From contig CANREZ010000005.1 in NCBI GenBank assembly GCA_947629745.1, forward strand, positions 1 through 51,220: a stretch of DNA of 51,220 nucleotides, in the 5' to 3' direction. Made by a program: the position numbers and the translations under genes. The stretch is from an uncultured Clostridia bacterium. GTDB taxonomy: Bacteria > Bacillota > Clostridia > Christensenellales > UBA1242. Shown one piece after another: positions 8,214 to 18,029 of this stretch. The first letter of the stretch is position 1. Every line of letters starts with the position of its first letter. The notes below the pieces were generated by a model that made no database searches, was not told the origin of the DNA, and worked only from the letters and a program-made list of their open reading frames with translations.

Positions 8214-8981
8214 ATGAAAATACTTGAATTAAAGAATGTTGACCTTACGTATTTTAGTCCAAAGAGTGAGACTATTGCTATCCATGATATAAATATCGAT
8301 GTAGATGAGGGAGAATTCATTAGTCTCGTCGGCCCATCTGGTTGTGGCAAAACGACTATACTATCTATAATCTCCGGCTTGCTTCCCCCGACTCATGGCA
8401 CAATTATCCTAAAAGACGAAGAGAAAATATCCGCCAAACACCCAAAATGTTTTGACGGCATAGGATATATGTTTCAAAAAGACCATCTATTCCCCTGGTT
8501 GACCATAAAGAAAAATGTGTATCTCGGACTATCTATCAGTCACAAAAAGACTGCGGAGAACACTGAGTTTGCAGATAATTTGCTAAAGAAGTATGGGCTA
8601 TGGGAATTTAGAGACAAATACCCCCACGAATTATCTGGTGGCATGAGGCAACGCGTGGCACTGATCCGCACTCTTGCATTAAAACCTGACCTATTATTAC
8701 TTGACGAACCATTTTCAGCGCTAGACTATCAGACTAGGCTAAACCTGTGTGACGATGTATATGAGATCATAAAGAATGAGGGAAAGACAGCAATACTCGT
8801 CACTCACGATATATCTGAGGCAATTAGTATGTCCGATAGAGTGATTATATTATCTTCAAGGCCTGCAACTATAAAGGATAATATTAAAATTAATATAGAC
8901 AAAAGTCTAAGCCCGCTAAAGCGCCGAGATGCGCCAATATTTAGGAAATATTTTGATAAAATATGGAGGCAAATAGCATGA
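8214..8981 (+). CDS. ABC transporter ATP-binding protein, SsuB/TauB/ThiZ type
   Basis: A 255-residue ATPase of a nitrate/sulfonate/taurine-class importer. Walker A is GPSGCGKTT at residues 40-48. The Q-loop region is YMFQKDHLFPWLT, the signature is LSGGMRQRVA, Walker B is LLLLDEPFSALD, and the switch His is in VTHDISEA. The FQKDHLFPWLTI stretch is characteristic of this importer subfamily. ATG 8214 has GGAG seven bases upstream; an in-frame ATG at 8175 lies within the hairpin and lacks a site. The stop codon overlaps the permease start by four bases. Confidence 0.92.
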   Translation: MKILELKNVDLTYFSPKSETIAIHDINIDVDEGEFISLVGPSGCGKTTILSIISGLLPPTHGTIILKDEEKISAKHPKCFDGIGYMFQKDHLFPWLTIKKNVYLGLSISHKKTAENTEFADNLLKKYGLWEFRDKYPHELSGGMRQRVALIRTLALKPDLLLLDEPFSALDYQTRLNLCDDVYEIIKNEGKTAILVTHDISEAISMSDRVIILSSRPATIKDNIKINIDKSLSPLKRRDAPIFRKYFDKIWRQIA

Positions 8982-9790
8982 GAAATGATGTAAATAAGTC
9001 CCCGGATTTTAAGAAATATTTACTAAAGAGGAAGATATATTCCATCATCGTCTTTGCCCTACAGATTATCTTGCTCGTAGGATTAATTGGCGCGTGGGAG
9101 TTAGCCGCAAGAGTGGGCGCTATAGATACTTTCCTCACATCTAGTCCGTCTAGGATATTTAATACACTATGTCGTCTATTTGCAGCCGGCAAAATATGGT
9201 ATCACATTGGTGTCACGCTGTATGAGGCGATAATATCTTTTGCTATAGCCACGGGTCTTGGAACTCTAATTGCAATAATTCTGTGGTGGAATAATACGAC
9301 ACGCCGCGTGCTTGAGCCATATATTGTAGTGCTGAATAGTCTGCCAAAAGTTGCTCTCGGCCCAATAATTATCCTAATAGTTGGTGTAGGACAGGAGGCA
9401 ATAGTGACCATGGCCGTGCTCATCATGATAATACTGTCCACTATCAATATGCTAAACGCTTTCCTCTCCATCAGCAAGGACAAAATATTACTGATGCAAA
9501 GTATGCACGCAAACAAATTCCAAATATTAATGCACTTGGTGTTGCCATCAAGCCTTGAGAGTTTCATATCACTTCTCAAAATAAATGTCGGCCTCACCTG
9601 GGTCGGAACGATCATGGGTGAATACCTCGTCAGTTTCGCAGGACTTGGTTATCTAATCCTCACTAGTTCCCAAGTATTCGATATAGACATGGTGATGACT
9701 AGCACGTTCATACTGTGTGTGCTTGCGTGTCTTATGTATCTACTTGTCGCATTGCTCGAGAAAATCGTTAGCCACAAACTATCGAAGTAA
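8978..9790 (+). CDS. ABC transporter permease, SsuC/TauC type
   Basis: A 270-residue inner membrane permease with about six hydrophobic helices. Its cytoplasmic coupling loop has the EAA-like pattern (MHANKFQILMHLVLPSSL) that docks on the ATPase. The N-terminal LIGAWELAARVGAIDTFLTSSPS is typical of the nitrate/sulfonate/taurine permeases. The start overlaps the ATPase stop in an ATGA arrangement, with GGAGG (8965-8969) inside the ATPase gene. Together with the genes at 6938 and 8214 it makes a complete importer, ligand unknown. Confidence 0.92.
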   Translation: MRNDVNKSPDFKKYLLKRKIYSIIVFALQIILLVGLIGAWELAARVGAIDTFLTSSPSRIFNTLCRLFAAGKIWYHIGVTLYEAIISFAIATGLGTLIAIILWWNNTTRRVLEPYIVVLNSLPKVALGPIIILIVGVGQEAIVTMAVLIMIILSTINMLNAFLSISKDKILLMQSMHANKFQILMHLVLPSSLESFISLLKINVGLTWVGTIMGEYLVSFAGLGYLILTSSQVFDIDMVMTSTFILCVLACLMYLLVALLEKIVSHKLSK

Positions 9791-9802
9791 AATGTAATTA
9801 AC

Positions 9803-9830
9803 TAAAAAGAGGCCTCTAGCCTCCTTTCTT
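9803..9830. terminator. Bidirectional terminator between convergent genes
   Basis: Stem GAGGC / GCCTC (9809-9813 with 9819-9823). It has a T-rich run to the right and A5 to the left, so it can serve both the ABC operon and the YkvI-like gene, whose stop codon lies in the loop. Confidence 0.75.
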
Positions 9831-10811
9831 TTCCATAACTGGTACTTGATATTTTGATCTTAGCACTAAGAACATAAATAGTATCATAAACACTGCCCCG
9901 CTGTATCCGATTATAGGATATATATGACTGACAGCTAGACCAAATGGGATGCATGATAGGGATAATATTATCATGATTACAACTACCTTTGACGCCCTAG
10001 AGTGCTTAAAGTCATTAATATAATTCATAGCAGTAGAAAGTGTGCAAATGATGGTGCTAAGTATTGCTAGATACAGGAGTATATTGTACAGCACGACGAA
10101 TATGTATCCTTGATCAGCACACGCAGCAAGTATTGGCATATCTAGATATTCATATGGTGTGCCATATAGATACATCCTAATACTAAATACTATGATCCCT
10201 ACGATTATCCCACCAAGGATGCTAGCAAGCACACATTCACGCGGCTTGTATTGCTGCCCAAGTCTCCCTAGCACATAACCTATGAAGCAAAGGTTCATTG
10301 CCGAGTACACAATGGGGCTAAAGATATTATTGCCATACACTATATCGATACTGCGATCGCTATGATGAAGTGTGATGTAGAATATGATAAATAGTATGGC
10401 AGGCACTACAGCAAGGCTAAATTTCTCAAATCCGCTAAGACCTAACCTGCATATGAGTAGCACGGAGATAAGTGTAATAATTACTAGTATTATGCCAAAT
10501 ACTCCTGATATATTGTCACCAATACTCCTCACTGCTGACAATAGACATCCTGACATGAGTATGCCTGAGAGTAGCAAATATATGTCGTAGCAACGCCTAA
10601 TCTTAGTATATTTGCCTATCCATCTACCTAGCATAAATAGTGTGATTGACATGACTATGTAGGCAAATATGAATATTAGGATGTAGAGTGGGAGCATAGT
10701 GCCGCTGCAATTAAAGAACACTACTATCTCCCTGCCTGTTGCAAACCCTGCCCCAATAGTGGCAGATAGTAGCACACATATTAATACTATTACATTCCTT
10801 ACACTTGTCAT
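9816..10811 (-). CDS. YkvI-family membrane protein
   Basis: A 331-residue protein with about ten hydrophobic helices. The N-terminal segment SATIGAGFATGREIVVFF, with an unwound glycine-rich first helix, is the hallmark of the YkvI family, a LeuT-fold-like group related to amino acid and Na+ symporters. Its substrate is unknown. It is a single gene, convergent with the ABC importer and downstream of the terminator of the sigA operon. No Shine-Dalgarno sequence is visible before the ATG. The assignment rests on the N-terminal pattern and topology. Confidence 0.72.
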   Translation of the reverse strand: MTSVRNVIVLICVLLSATIGAGFATGREIVVFFNCSGTMLPLYILIFIFAYIVMSITLFMLGRWIGKYTKIRRCYDIYLLLSGILMSGCLLSAVRSIGDNISGVFGIILVIITLISVLLICRLGLSGFEKFSLAVVPAILFIIFYITLHHSDRSIDIVYGNNIFSPIVYSAMNLCFIGYVLGRLGQQYKPRECVLASILGGIIVGIIVFSIRMYLYGTPYEYLDMPILAACADQGYIFVVLYNILLYLAILSTIICTLSTAMNYINDFKHSRASKVVVIMIILSLSCIPFGLAVSHIYPIIGYSGAVFMILFMFLVLRSKYQVPVMEKKGG

Positions 10812-10867
10812 ATCTAAAATATTTTATGAATTAGATATCCCAATCATTACAACAATATTGAATAAAA

Positions 10868-10896
10868 AATGTACCATAATTTTTTGGTACACTTTT
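10868..10896 (-). terminator. Terminator of the dnaG-sigA-trmK operon
   Basis: Stem GTGTACCA / TGGTACA(T) (about 10870-10894) read on the minus strand, followed by T6. Confidence 0.8.
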
Positions 10897-10934
10897 TGTT
10901 ATAGTTAATATTTTTAGCGAGTGATAGCTATCAA

Positions 10935-11627
10935 TTACTTCTGATAGACAATCCTGCCGCACTGCTCACAAGTGCACATATGTGTTTCCTTCAATTTGTC
11001 AATTGATTTGCTTGGCAGTTCCATTCTGCATCCACCACACATTTTGCCGGTCAGTGGCACATATACTGGGAAGATATTATCGTGTTTCTTTTCCTTGTAT
11101 TTTGCAAGGAGAGTTTTATCAATAGTCTTCTCTAAGGCTGCTTGCTCTTTCCTATACTCCTCTAGCATTGGTGCGTACTTTGCATTAAGTTCGTCATACT
11201 TTGCCTTAGCGTTTTTGTACAAGTTCCTAGCTTTTACTGCACTATTTCTGGTATTCTCGAAGTCTTTTAGGGTGCTCTTTATCTTATCATTTAGTGCGGA
11301 CAATTCTTTGTCGTTATTGAATAATTGGCTTGTGAGACTATTTATCTCATTCATTATGCTATTGATCTCGCCCGCGGAGAGATTGGCTGCATCTTTCTCC
11401 ACCAATTTCTGCACCTTTGCATAGGTGTTGTCGTAGGAATTCTTCAGTGCATGATATTTATTTAGCAAATCCTTTGCGTTATTCTCTAGTGCGATACTGC
11501 GATTTTGCGCATCCTTTACTAGTTGTGACATTTTGGAGATAACTTTCCTCTCTTCGCCATTCTCGCAGTCTCTATTTATCTTGCGGATAGCCTTGTCTAT
11601 CTCCTGATATTTTAGCATATTTTCCAT
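10935..11627 (-). CDS. Coiled-coil protein with C4-type zinc ribbon (CdsZ/DUF164-like)
   Basis: A 230-residue protein. Residues about 20-170 form a long alpha-helical coiled coil. The C-terminus has a zinc ribbon with four cysteines, CGGC about 30 residues before the end and C-x-C-x2-C at the end (CTCEQCG). This architecture is shared with bacterial zf-RING_7 / DUF164 proteins, which are often encoded beside trmK-like or Nif3-like genes downstream of sigA. The start overlaps the trmK stop by one base (TAATG), with AGGAGG five bases upstream. Function is not firmly known; a nucleic-acid-related role is inferred from the ribbon. Confidence 0.8.
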   Translation of the reverse strand: MENMLKYQEIDKAIRKINRDCENGEERKVISKMSQLVKDAQNRSIALENNAKDLLNKYHALKNSYDNTYAKVQKLVEKDAANLSAGEINSIMNEINSLTSQLFNNDKELSALNDKIKSTLKDFENTRNSAVKARNLYKNAKAKYDELNAKYAPMLEEYRKEQAALEKTIDKTLLAKYKEKKHDNIFPVYVPLTGKMCGGCRMELPSKSIDKLKETHMCTCEQCGRIVYQK

Positions 11628-12295
11628 TATTTCCTCCTAGAAACTTTCTTTAAATATTTTATTTTGCGCTTTAGTTCTTTTTTGCTTTCTCTACTAGTGG
11701 TTTTCTTTAGTGAATCCTTATACTTCTTGATATGAATATTCGCATATTCCACAAAGTCGGCGTTATCCCTACTATTTAGTCCACACATTATATCGTACTT
11801 GCTGTATTTCGTGACCCCATCACCATCATCATATGCAAGGATTATATCATAGAATTGACCACGCTCGCATATCATATAATCTTTTTGTATGCCATAGCCA
11901 AGATCTAGCAGTGTCTGCCTTAGTATATCCACGTCATTCATCGGCTGGATGACTAGATACTTGTATGTCTTCTTTGCCTCACGCAATATCCTATCTATCT
12001 CTCTGCCGCCCATGCCTGCCAGGATGATGCAATCGACTTTCCTATCCTCAATGGTGGATAGACCATCCCCCACTATCACCTCTCCGGTAGATATCTTGCA
12101 CTGCTCGAGAAGTTCGGCTGTCTTTATCGCACACATCTCGGATATATCTGTGCCTATGCCATATCTGCATTTCTTGCTAAGCAATAATGAGCACAATATT
12201 TTCCCGTGGTCGCAACCAATATCCGCTACCACGCTACATTCAGGCACAGTATCTATGATCGCTTGCATTCGTTTGGAAAGTGAAAATTTCCTCAT
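11627..12295 (-). CDS. trmK: tRNA (adenine-22-N1)-methyltransferase, TrmK family
   Basis: A 222-residue class I SAM-dependent methyltransferase. The SAM-binding motif is VADIGCDHGKILCSLL near residue 23, and CIILAGMGGREIDRIL near residue 90 is the family-specific block. The C-terminal third is a basic helical region typical of TrmK (YqfN), which methylates A22 of tRNA. As in Bacillus, it lies directly downstream of sigA, here by 11 bases. The product acts in the cytoplasm. Confidence 0.9.
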   Translation of the reverse strand: MRKFSLSKRMQAIIDTVPECSVVADIGCDHGKILCSLLLSKKCRYGIGTDISEMCAIKTAELLEQCKISTGEVIVGDGLSTIEDRKVDCIILAGMGGREIDRILREAKKTYKYLVIQPMNDVDILRQTLLDLGYGIQKDYMICERGQFYDIILAYDDGDGVTKYSKYDIMCGLNSRDNADFVEYANIHIKKYKDSLKKTTSRESKKELKRKIKYLKKVSRRK

Positions 12296-12306
12296 AATCC
12301 CTCTCC

Positions 12307-13353
12307 TTAAATATAATCTTGTAATTTCTTACTACGATTTGGATTACGCAATTTCCTTAGCGCTTTTGCTTCAATCTGACGGATACGTTCACGAGTGACG
12401 TTAAAGTCACGGCCAACTTCCTCGAGCGTCCTTGGATGATTGTCATCGAGACCATGCCTCAGTCTAATAACCTTTTGCTCACGAGGAGTTAGAGTCTCGA
12501 TCACTGCCATGAGTTGTTCACGGAGCAAGTCATGTGCAGCGCTATCACTTGGCTGTGCCACAGTGTCATCTTGGATGAAATCTTGCATCTTGCTCTCTTC
12601 TTCCTCACCCACTGGGCTCTCTAAGCTCACAGGGTCTTGAGCAATCTTTTGGATCTCACATACCTTAGCCTCGGATATGCCCATGCGCTCAGCAATCTCG
12701 TCATTGCGTGGCTCACGGCCTAGTTCCTGTGTCAATTGTTTCACAACACGAGTGTGTTTATTGATAGTCTCCACCATATGCACTGGCACGCGGATTGTCC
12801 TGCCCTGGTCAGCGATGGCACGAGTGATAGATTGGCGAATCCACCAAGTTGCATATGTCGAAAATCTATAGCCCTTGGTATAGTCGAATTTGTCCACAGC
12901 CTTTAGCAGTCCTAGATTGCCTTCCTGAATCAGGTCAAGGAATTGCATATTGCGATTTAGATACTTCTTTGCGATACTCACGACGAGCTTTAGATTCCTC
13001 TCACAAAGTTCGCTCTTTGCAGCCTCATCACCTTGTGCCACACGCTTTGCCACTTCTAGCTCCTGCTCAGGAGTTAGCAACTGCACTTGTCCAATGTCTT
13101 TTAGATACATTTTCACTGGGTCGTCGACACGGACGTTATTCATAATCTCTTTTAGATCCTCATCCTTTATCTCGACCTCAGGTGTTAACTCCACAGTAAT
13201 GCCCTGGTCCATCAGGCGATTGACCAAGTCTTTCTCATCATCCATGCCGATATCATACTTTGCAAGACGAGAAGTGATCTCCTCCTCGGTTATGAAATTT
13301 TCCTTCTTAGCATCGGCAATAATGCTCTCTATCTCTTCTTCTAATTTCTTCAT
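12307..13353 (-). CDS. sigA: RNA polymerase housekeeping sigma factor (sigma-A/RpoD)
   Basis: A 348-residue primary sigma factor with a short region 1.1 and no large non-conserved insert, as in Gram-positive SigA. Region 1.2 is [11 protein letters not shown]. Region 2 carries the core-binding [14 protein letters not shown] and the -10 recognising [15 protein letters not shown]. Region 3 follows, then region 4.2 [18 protein letters not shown] for -35 binding. It starts 10 bases after dnaG, the conserved macromolecular synthesis operon order. TTGACA/TATAAT promoters throughout the window fit this factor. Confidence 0.98.
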   Translation of the reverse strand: MKKLEEEIESIIADAKKENFITEEEITSRLAKYDIGMDDEKDLVNRLMDQGITVELTPEVEIKDEDLKEIMNNVRVDDPVKMYLKDIGQVQLLTPEQELEVAKRVAQGDEAAKSELCERNLKLVVSIAKKYLNRNMQFLDLIQEGNLGLLKAVDKFDYTKGYRFSTYATWWIRQSITRAIADQGRTIRVPVHMVETINKHTRVVKQLTQELGREPRNDEIAERMGISEAKVCEIQKIAQDPVSLESPVGEEEESKMQDFIQDDTVAQPSDSAAHDLLREQLMAVIETLTPREQKVIRLRHGLDDNHPRTLEEVGRDFNVTRERIRQIEAKALRKLRNPNRSKKLQDYI

Positions 13354-13363
13354 AATTCACCCT

Positions 13364-15151
13364 CTATTTCTGAATCTTTGCGAGTTTATTTAACTCACTA
13401 AGTAATTCTCTCTTCCTTGCAGCGTCCCTGCATACCCTAAGCTCGTCAAGTATTCTCTGTCTGTGCCTATCGGTAGCAAGTGATTTTAGTGTCCTGATAC
13501 ATCCATTAAAATACTCCTCAGTATCGATGCTAGGATCAATATTGTAATTTAGTACATCCGCTATCTCTGGACTATTCTCTACATCAAAGTTTGTATAGAT
13601 ATTACCTATTATTACCCTACCAGATTTATCGTACTCACCAAGGATATAATCGAATAATTTTAGCTTAGTGCTATCAAGTATGCAATCCCTGATATCAGCT
13701 GGAATATTCGTCCTATAAGGCTTGTCCGCTATCATGCAGGCAAGGATGTGATTGACAGCCTTGACATATCCATTTGGCAGGATATCGGAATTAACTTCAT
13801 CATTTTTGTCACTATCCTCTGCTTTTTTGTCAAAAGTATTAGTTTTCGTGTTTGTCCTATATAGGTCATCACGAAGCACACTGATCGATATATTAGTCAA
13901 ATTTTTGATCGTATCGAGGTAGATAAATTGTTCACTCTCGGTAGGCAATTTCCTCACAACGCTAAGTGCGTTTGACACAAATTTTGCTATGCTATTTGGA
14001 TTAGTTTTATCAAGGTTTGCTGCATAGTGATCTATTAAAAACTGTGCCCAATATTTCTTGCCATCTAATAACTTCCTAAATTCTTCTACTCCATGCGACT
14101 TGATATATTCGTCTGGGTCTTCCCCACCCGGAATCGTGATGACAAAGGTCTCAATGCCTGAATTATATAGTGTGTCAATTGAGTGGAACGTGGCCTTGAT
14201 GCCGGCCCCATCTCCGTCAAAGCACAGCACCACATGGTTGCATAGTTTCTTTAATTCCTTCACATGATTTGGCGTCATAGCAGTTCCCATGCAGGCAACG
14301 ACGTTTTTTATCCCTGCTTGCCAGAGAGCTATGACATCCATCTGCCCTTCCACTATTATTATCTCATCTAGGCCATTTGCTTGTTTTTCTTTCTTCAGCA
14401 GATTGATACCGAATACGAGCCTTGATTTGTCAAATAGCATAGTTGCAGGAGTATTCTTGTACTTTGCCATATCAGTCTTGCCTAGCACGCGTCCTGAGAA
14501 GCCTACTACGTCCCCTCTCACATTGATCACTGGGAATATCAGGCGGCCGCCGTAGAAGTCTATGTACTTGCCATCATGGTTGCTGACAACTCCTGCGGCC
14601 TCCATGTCCTCATATGTATAACCTTTTTCTTTCAAAAATTTTACAGACTCAGTCCACCCTGTGCTACAACCAATGCCAAATGCGTTAATTGTCTCAGGTG
14701 TGACGCCACGGCCTGATAGATAAGACCTTGCAGCTTGTCCATCTGGTGTCTTTAGATTGTCATAATAGTACCTTGCAAGATCTCGGAGTAGATTGTAGCA
14801 AGTATCCATCTGTTTCTTTTGCTTAATGATATTTTGGTCGAGTGTGCCACTTGTCGGCATCTCCATACCACAATCTTTTGCTAGAATCTTGCACGCGTCA
14901 TAGAAGTCGCATGACTCCATCTTTTGCACAAAAGTGATGACGTCTCCCCCAACACCGCAGCCAAAACATTTGTAAAATTGATTGTATTCGTCCACAGTGA
15001 ATGACGGTGTTTTCTCGTAATGAAAAGGACAGCACGCCCAGTAATTCCTACCCTTGGCTTGCAGATTGACATATTTTGATACGACCGATACGATATTGCA
15101 ATTATCCTTTAATCGCTGTATCCATTCGGGAGATAATCCATATGTTTGCAT
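13364..15151 (-). CDS. dnaG: DNA primase
   Basis: A 595-residue primase that makes RNA primers for replication and works with the replicative helicase. An N-terminal CHC2 zinc finger has C41, H44, C62 and C65. The catalytic core follows, with a TOPRIM domain: EGQMDVIALWQAG as the glutamate motif and CFDGDGAG as the DxD motif. The C-terminal 150 residues correspond to the helicase-interaction region and are weakly conserved. The upstream region has AAGGA nine bases before the ATG. dnaG heads the operon dnaG-sigA-trmK-zinc ribbon. Confidence 0.97.
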   Translation of the reverse strand: MQTYGLSPEWIQRLKDNCNIVSVVSKYVNLQAKGRNYWACCPFHYEKTPSFTVDEYNQFYKCFGCGVGGDVITFVQKMESCDFYDACKILAKDCGMEMPTSGTLDQNIIKQKKQMDTCYNLLRDLARYYYDNLKTPDGQAARSYLSGRGVTPETINAFGIGCSTGWTESVKFLKEKGYTYEDMEAAGVVSNHDGKYIDFYGGRLIFPVINVRGDVVGFSGRVLGKTDMAKYKNTPATMLFDKSRLVFGINLLKKEKQANGLDEIIIVEGQMDVIALWQAGIKNVVACMGTAMTPNHVKELKKLCNHVVLCFDGDGAGIKATFHSIDTLYNSGIETFVITIPGGEDPDEYIKSHGVEEFRKLLDGKKYWAQFLIDHYAANLDKTNPNSIAKFVSNALSVVRKLPTESEQFIYLDTIKNLTNISISVLRDDLYRTNTKTNTFDKKAEDSDKNDEVNSDILPNGYVKAVNHILACMIADKPYRTNIPADIRDCILDSTKLKLFDYILGEYDKSGRVIIGNIYTNFDVENSPEIADVLNYNIDPSIDTEEYFNGCIRTLKSLATDRHRQRILDELRVCRDAARKRELLSELNKLAKIQK

Positions 15152-15221
15152 AAAACAATTCCTTCACTACTATAATACAACAAATCCTCGAAATTTCTTT
15201 TTTTTTTGTTAAAAATTTGAC

Positions 15222-15254
15222 AAAAAAATTAGGACAACCTATTAGTTGTCCTAA
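15222..15254 (-). terminator. Terminator of ppdK
   Basis: Perfect 10-bp stem TTAGGACAAC / GTTGTCCTAA (15229-15254, six-base loop), followed on the minus strand by T7. Confidence 0.92.
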
Positions 15255-15274
15255 ATAATTTATTATTTTACAAT

Positions 15275-17902
15275 TTACACTTTACCTAAATTGATACTAG
15301 CTTGTGCAGCTGCAAGAATTGCGATAGGCACTCTGTATGGGCTGCATGACACATAAGTGAGACCTGCTTCGCAGAAGAATTCTACGCTCTTTGGATCTCC
15401 ACCTTGTTCACCACATACGCCATAGGAGAAGTTTTTCTTCACAGCATTAGTTAGATCAATTGTGTGCTTGATGAGTTTTCCTACACCATTTGCATCTACT
15501 CTTACGAATGGATCTACTTCGAGTATTCCATGCTCATAGTATGCTGGCAAGAACTTGCCGATATCGTCACGGCTAAATCCATATGTCATCTGAGTGAGGT
15601 CGTTGGTGCCAAATGAATAGAAATCTGCCACCTTTGCTATCTCATCTGCTAACATACATGCACGTGGGATCTCAATCATTGTCCCTACTTCGTATTTTAG
15701 ATCGACTTTTGCTTTTGCAATTATCTCGTCAGCTGTCGATGTGATGATGTCTTTTACGAATTTTAGTTCTTTCACATCCCCTACTAGTGGCACCATGATA
15801 TGGATATCGCACTTGATACCACGGCTAATTGCTTTGCATCCAGCATCGATCAGTGCACGGGTCTGCATTCTAGCAAGCTCTGGCATGACGATTGCAAGAC
15901 GGCATCCGCGATAACCCATCATTGGGTTGAATTCTTTTAGCGATGCGATCACTTCGCGAATCTCACTTACTTTCTTGCCTGTGAGTTTTGCTAATTCATT
16001 GATGTCTTTATCCTCTTTTGGCAAGAATTCATGGAGAGGAGGGTCTAGGTATCTGACAGTAAATGGCAGACCTTCCAGTTTCTTTAACATATTGTAGAAG
16101 TCACTCTCCTGCATTGTGCGGAGTTTGTTTAGTGCCTTTTCTCTCTCACTAAGAGTGGTTGCTAGGATAAATTGTCTCATGGTCTGAATCCTGTCCTCAC
16201 CAAAGAACATATGCTCAGTCCTACATAGACCTATTCCCTCAGCACCTAGTTCCACTGCACGCTTTGCGTCTTGTGGAGTATCAGCATTTGCCTTGACACC
16301 AAGCACGGTGTATTCCTTTGCCCAAGACATGATAGTAGCGAAATCTCCTGTGATCTTAGCCTCTTCAGTTGGGATCTCCCCTAGATAAATATTACCTGTG
16401 TTACCGTCAAAGCTTATCACTGTGCCAGCTTTTAGTGTGTTGCCTGCGAGCTTTGCTACTCCTTTTTCCTCATCAACTACTAGTTCGTTGCAACCTGCTA
16501 CGCAGCAAGCACCCATTCCACGTGCAACAACTGCAGCGTGAGATGTCATGCCACCACGAGCGGTCAGTATTCCTTGGGATATCTTCATTCCAAGTATATC
16601 CTCTGGACTTGTTTCGTTACGCACGAGCACTACCTTCTCGCCCTTGTCAACCAATGCTTTTGCCCCTGCATAGTCGAATACTACTTTACCACAAGCAGCA
16701 CCTGGGCTTGCTGGCAAACCTTTTGCCACAGCTTTTGCTTGCTTCAATGCTTTCTCACTGAATGTAGGATGCAGTAAACTATCTAAGCTCTTTGGCTCAA
16801 TCTTAAGTAATGCTTCCTTCTTCGTGAGCAATCCCTCATTCACTAAGTCAATTGCTATCCTTAGAGCGGCCTTTGCTGTGCGCTTGCCATTACGGGTCTG
16901 CAACATATATAGTTTGCCATTCTCAATGGTAAATTCCATATCCTGCATATCTTTGTAATGATTCTCTAGTTTGTTGCAAATGCTCACAAACTGTGCGTAA
17001 AGTTTCTCATTTTGTTCACGCAAATGAGATATAGGGCTAGGAGTCCTGATTCCTGCCACAACGTCTTCACCCTGTGCATTCATTAGATACTCACCATATA
17101 AAGCTTTCTCACCTGTTGCTGGGTTCCTTGTAAATGCCACACCTGTGCCACTAGTCTCACCCATATTACCAAAGACCATCATCTGCACATTGACAGCCGT
17201 GCCCCAATCACTTGGAATGTCGTTCATCCTGCGATAAACTTTTGCTCTCTCGTTATTCCAACTACGGAATACGGCCTTAATAGCCTCGATCAATTGGACC
17301 TTAGCATCCGTTGGGAAGTTCACTCCCATATTCTTCTTATAAATTTCCTTGAACGTTGCGACAAGTTCCTTTAGATCTTTTGCGGATAATTCAATATCCT
17401 TGTCCACCTTTGCCTTTTGCTTAGCACGAGACAAAGCGTTCTCAAACAACTTGCTATCTACCCCGCAGACCACATCGCTGTACATCTGGATGAATCTGCG
17501 ATAACTATCGTATGCAAATTTTTCGTTGCCGGTTAATTTTGCAAGCGTGGATGCTACTTGGTCGTTGATACCAAGGTTTAGGATAGTATCCATCATTCCA
17601 GGCATACTAGCGCGTGCACCACTACGCACGGATATTAGCAATGGATTCTTCGCATCGCCAAATTTCTTACCCGACTTCTTCTCTAGTTTCTTGATAGCGA
17701 CTTCTAGTTGCTCATCTAGTCCCTTTGGGAGAGTCTCTCCTTCGCTATAATATTGATTGCAAGCCTCAGTAGTGATAGTGAATCCGTATGGGACTGGCAA
17801 CCCTATGCGCGTCATCTCAGCGAGGTTAGCACCTTTGCCGCCCAGCAGTTCACGCATATCTGCCCTACCTTTGTCAAACATATAAATATAATTCTTTGCC
17901 AT
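15275..17902 (-). CDS. ppdK: Pyruvate, phosphate dikinase
   Basis: An 875-residue enzyme, normal length. It interconverts pyruvate + ATP + Pi and phosphoenolpyruvate + AMP + PPi, and is common in anaerobes that use PPi in glycolysis. The N-terminal ATP-grasp domain starts with LLGGKGANLAEM. The swivelling phosphohistidine domain has GGMTSHAAVVARGMG near residue 455. The C-terminal PEP/pyruvate barrel has YGVCGEQGGDP carrying the catalytic Cys. It has its own sigma-A promoter and terminator and sits between recO and dnaG, the slot occupied by glyQS and ccpN-yqfL in Bacillus. No gene for the PPDK regulatory protein (DUF299/YqfL) is in the window. Confidence 0.98.
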   Translation of the reverse strand: MAKNYIYMFDKGRADMRELLGGKGANLAEMTRIGLPVPYGFTITTEACNQYYSEGETLPKGLDEQLEVAIKKLEKKSGKKFGDAKNPLLISVRSGARASMPGMMDTILNLGINDQVASTLAKLTGNEKFAYDSYRRFIQMYSDVVCGVDSKLFENALSRAKQKAKVDKDIELSAKDLKELVATFKEIYKKNMGVNFPTDAKVQLIEAIKAVFRSWNNERAKVYRRMNDIPSDWGTAVNVQMMVFGNMGETSGTGVAFTRNPATGEKALYGEYLMNAQGEDVVAGIRTPSPISHLREQNEKLYAQFVSICNKLENHYKDMQDMEFTIENGKLYMLQTRNGKRTAKAALRIAIDLVNEGLLTKKEALLKIEPKSLDSLLHPTFSEKALKQAKAVAKGLPASPGAACGKVVFDYAGAKALVDKGEKVVLVRNETSPEDILGMKISQGILTARGGMTSHAAVVARGMGACCVAGCNELVVDEEKGVAKLAGNTLKAGTVISFDGNTGNIYLGEIPTEEAKITGDFATIMSWAKEYTVLGVKANADTPQDAKRAVELGAEGIGLCRTEHMFFGEDRIQTMRQFILATTLSEREKALNKLRTMQESDFYNMLKKLEGLPFTVRYLDPPLHEFLPKEDKDINELAKLTGKKVSEIREVIASLKEFNPMMGYRGCRLAIVMPELARMQTRALIDAGCKAISRGIKCDIHIMVPLVGDVKELKFVKDIITSTADEIIAKAKVDLKYEVGTMIEIPRACMLADEIAKVADFYSFGTNDLTQMTYGFSRDDIGKFLPAYYEHGILEVDPFVRVDANGVGKLIKHTIDLTNAVKKNFSYGVCGEQGGDPKSVEFFCEAGLTYVSCSPYRVPIAILAAAQASINLGKV

Positions 17903-17920
17903 AAAACACCTCTAATATGG

Positions 17921-17949
17921 ATTATATTACAAGTACCCTAATTCGCCAA
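17921..17949 (-). promoter_or_regulatory. Sigma-A promoter of ppdK
   Basis: Minus strand: TTGGCG (17949-17944), exactly 17 bases, TATAAT (17926-17921). It lies just upstream of the ribosome site of ppdK. Confidence 0.72.
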
Positions 17950-17989
17950 ATAAAAGTGATATAAAAATATGATTTTTATATAATTCGCA

Positions 17990-18017
17990 TAAAAAATAGC
18001 CTAGCAATGCTAGGCTA
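17990..18017 (-). terminator. Terminator of the era-recO transcript
   Basis: Perfect 9-bp stem TAGCCTAGC / GCTAGGCTA with a three-base loop (17997-18017), then T6 on the minus strand. Confidence 0.92.
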
Positions 18018-18029
18018 ATCAAAATTTAT

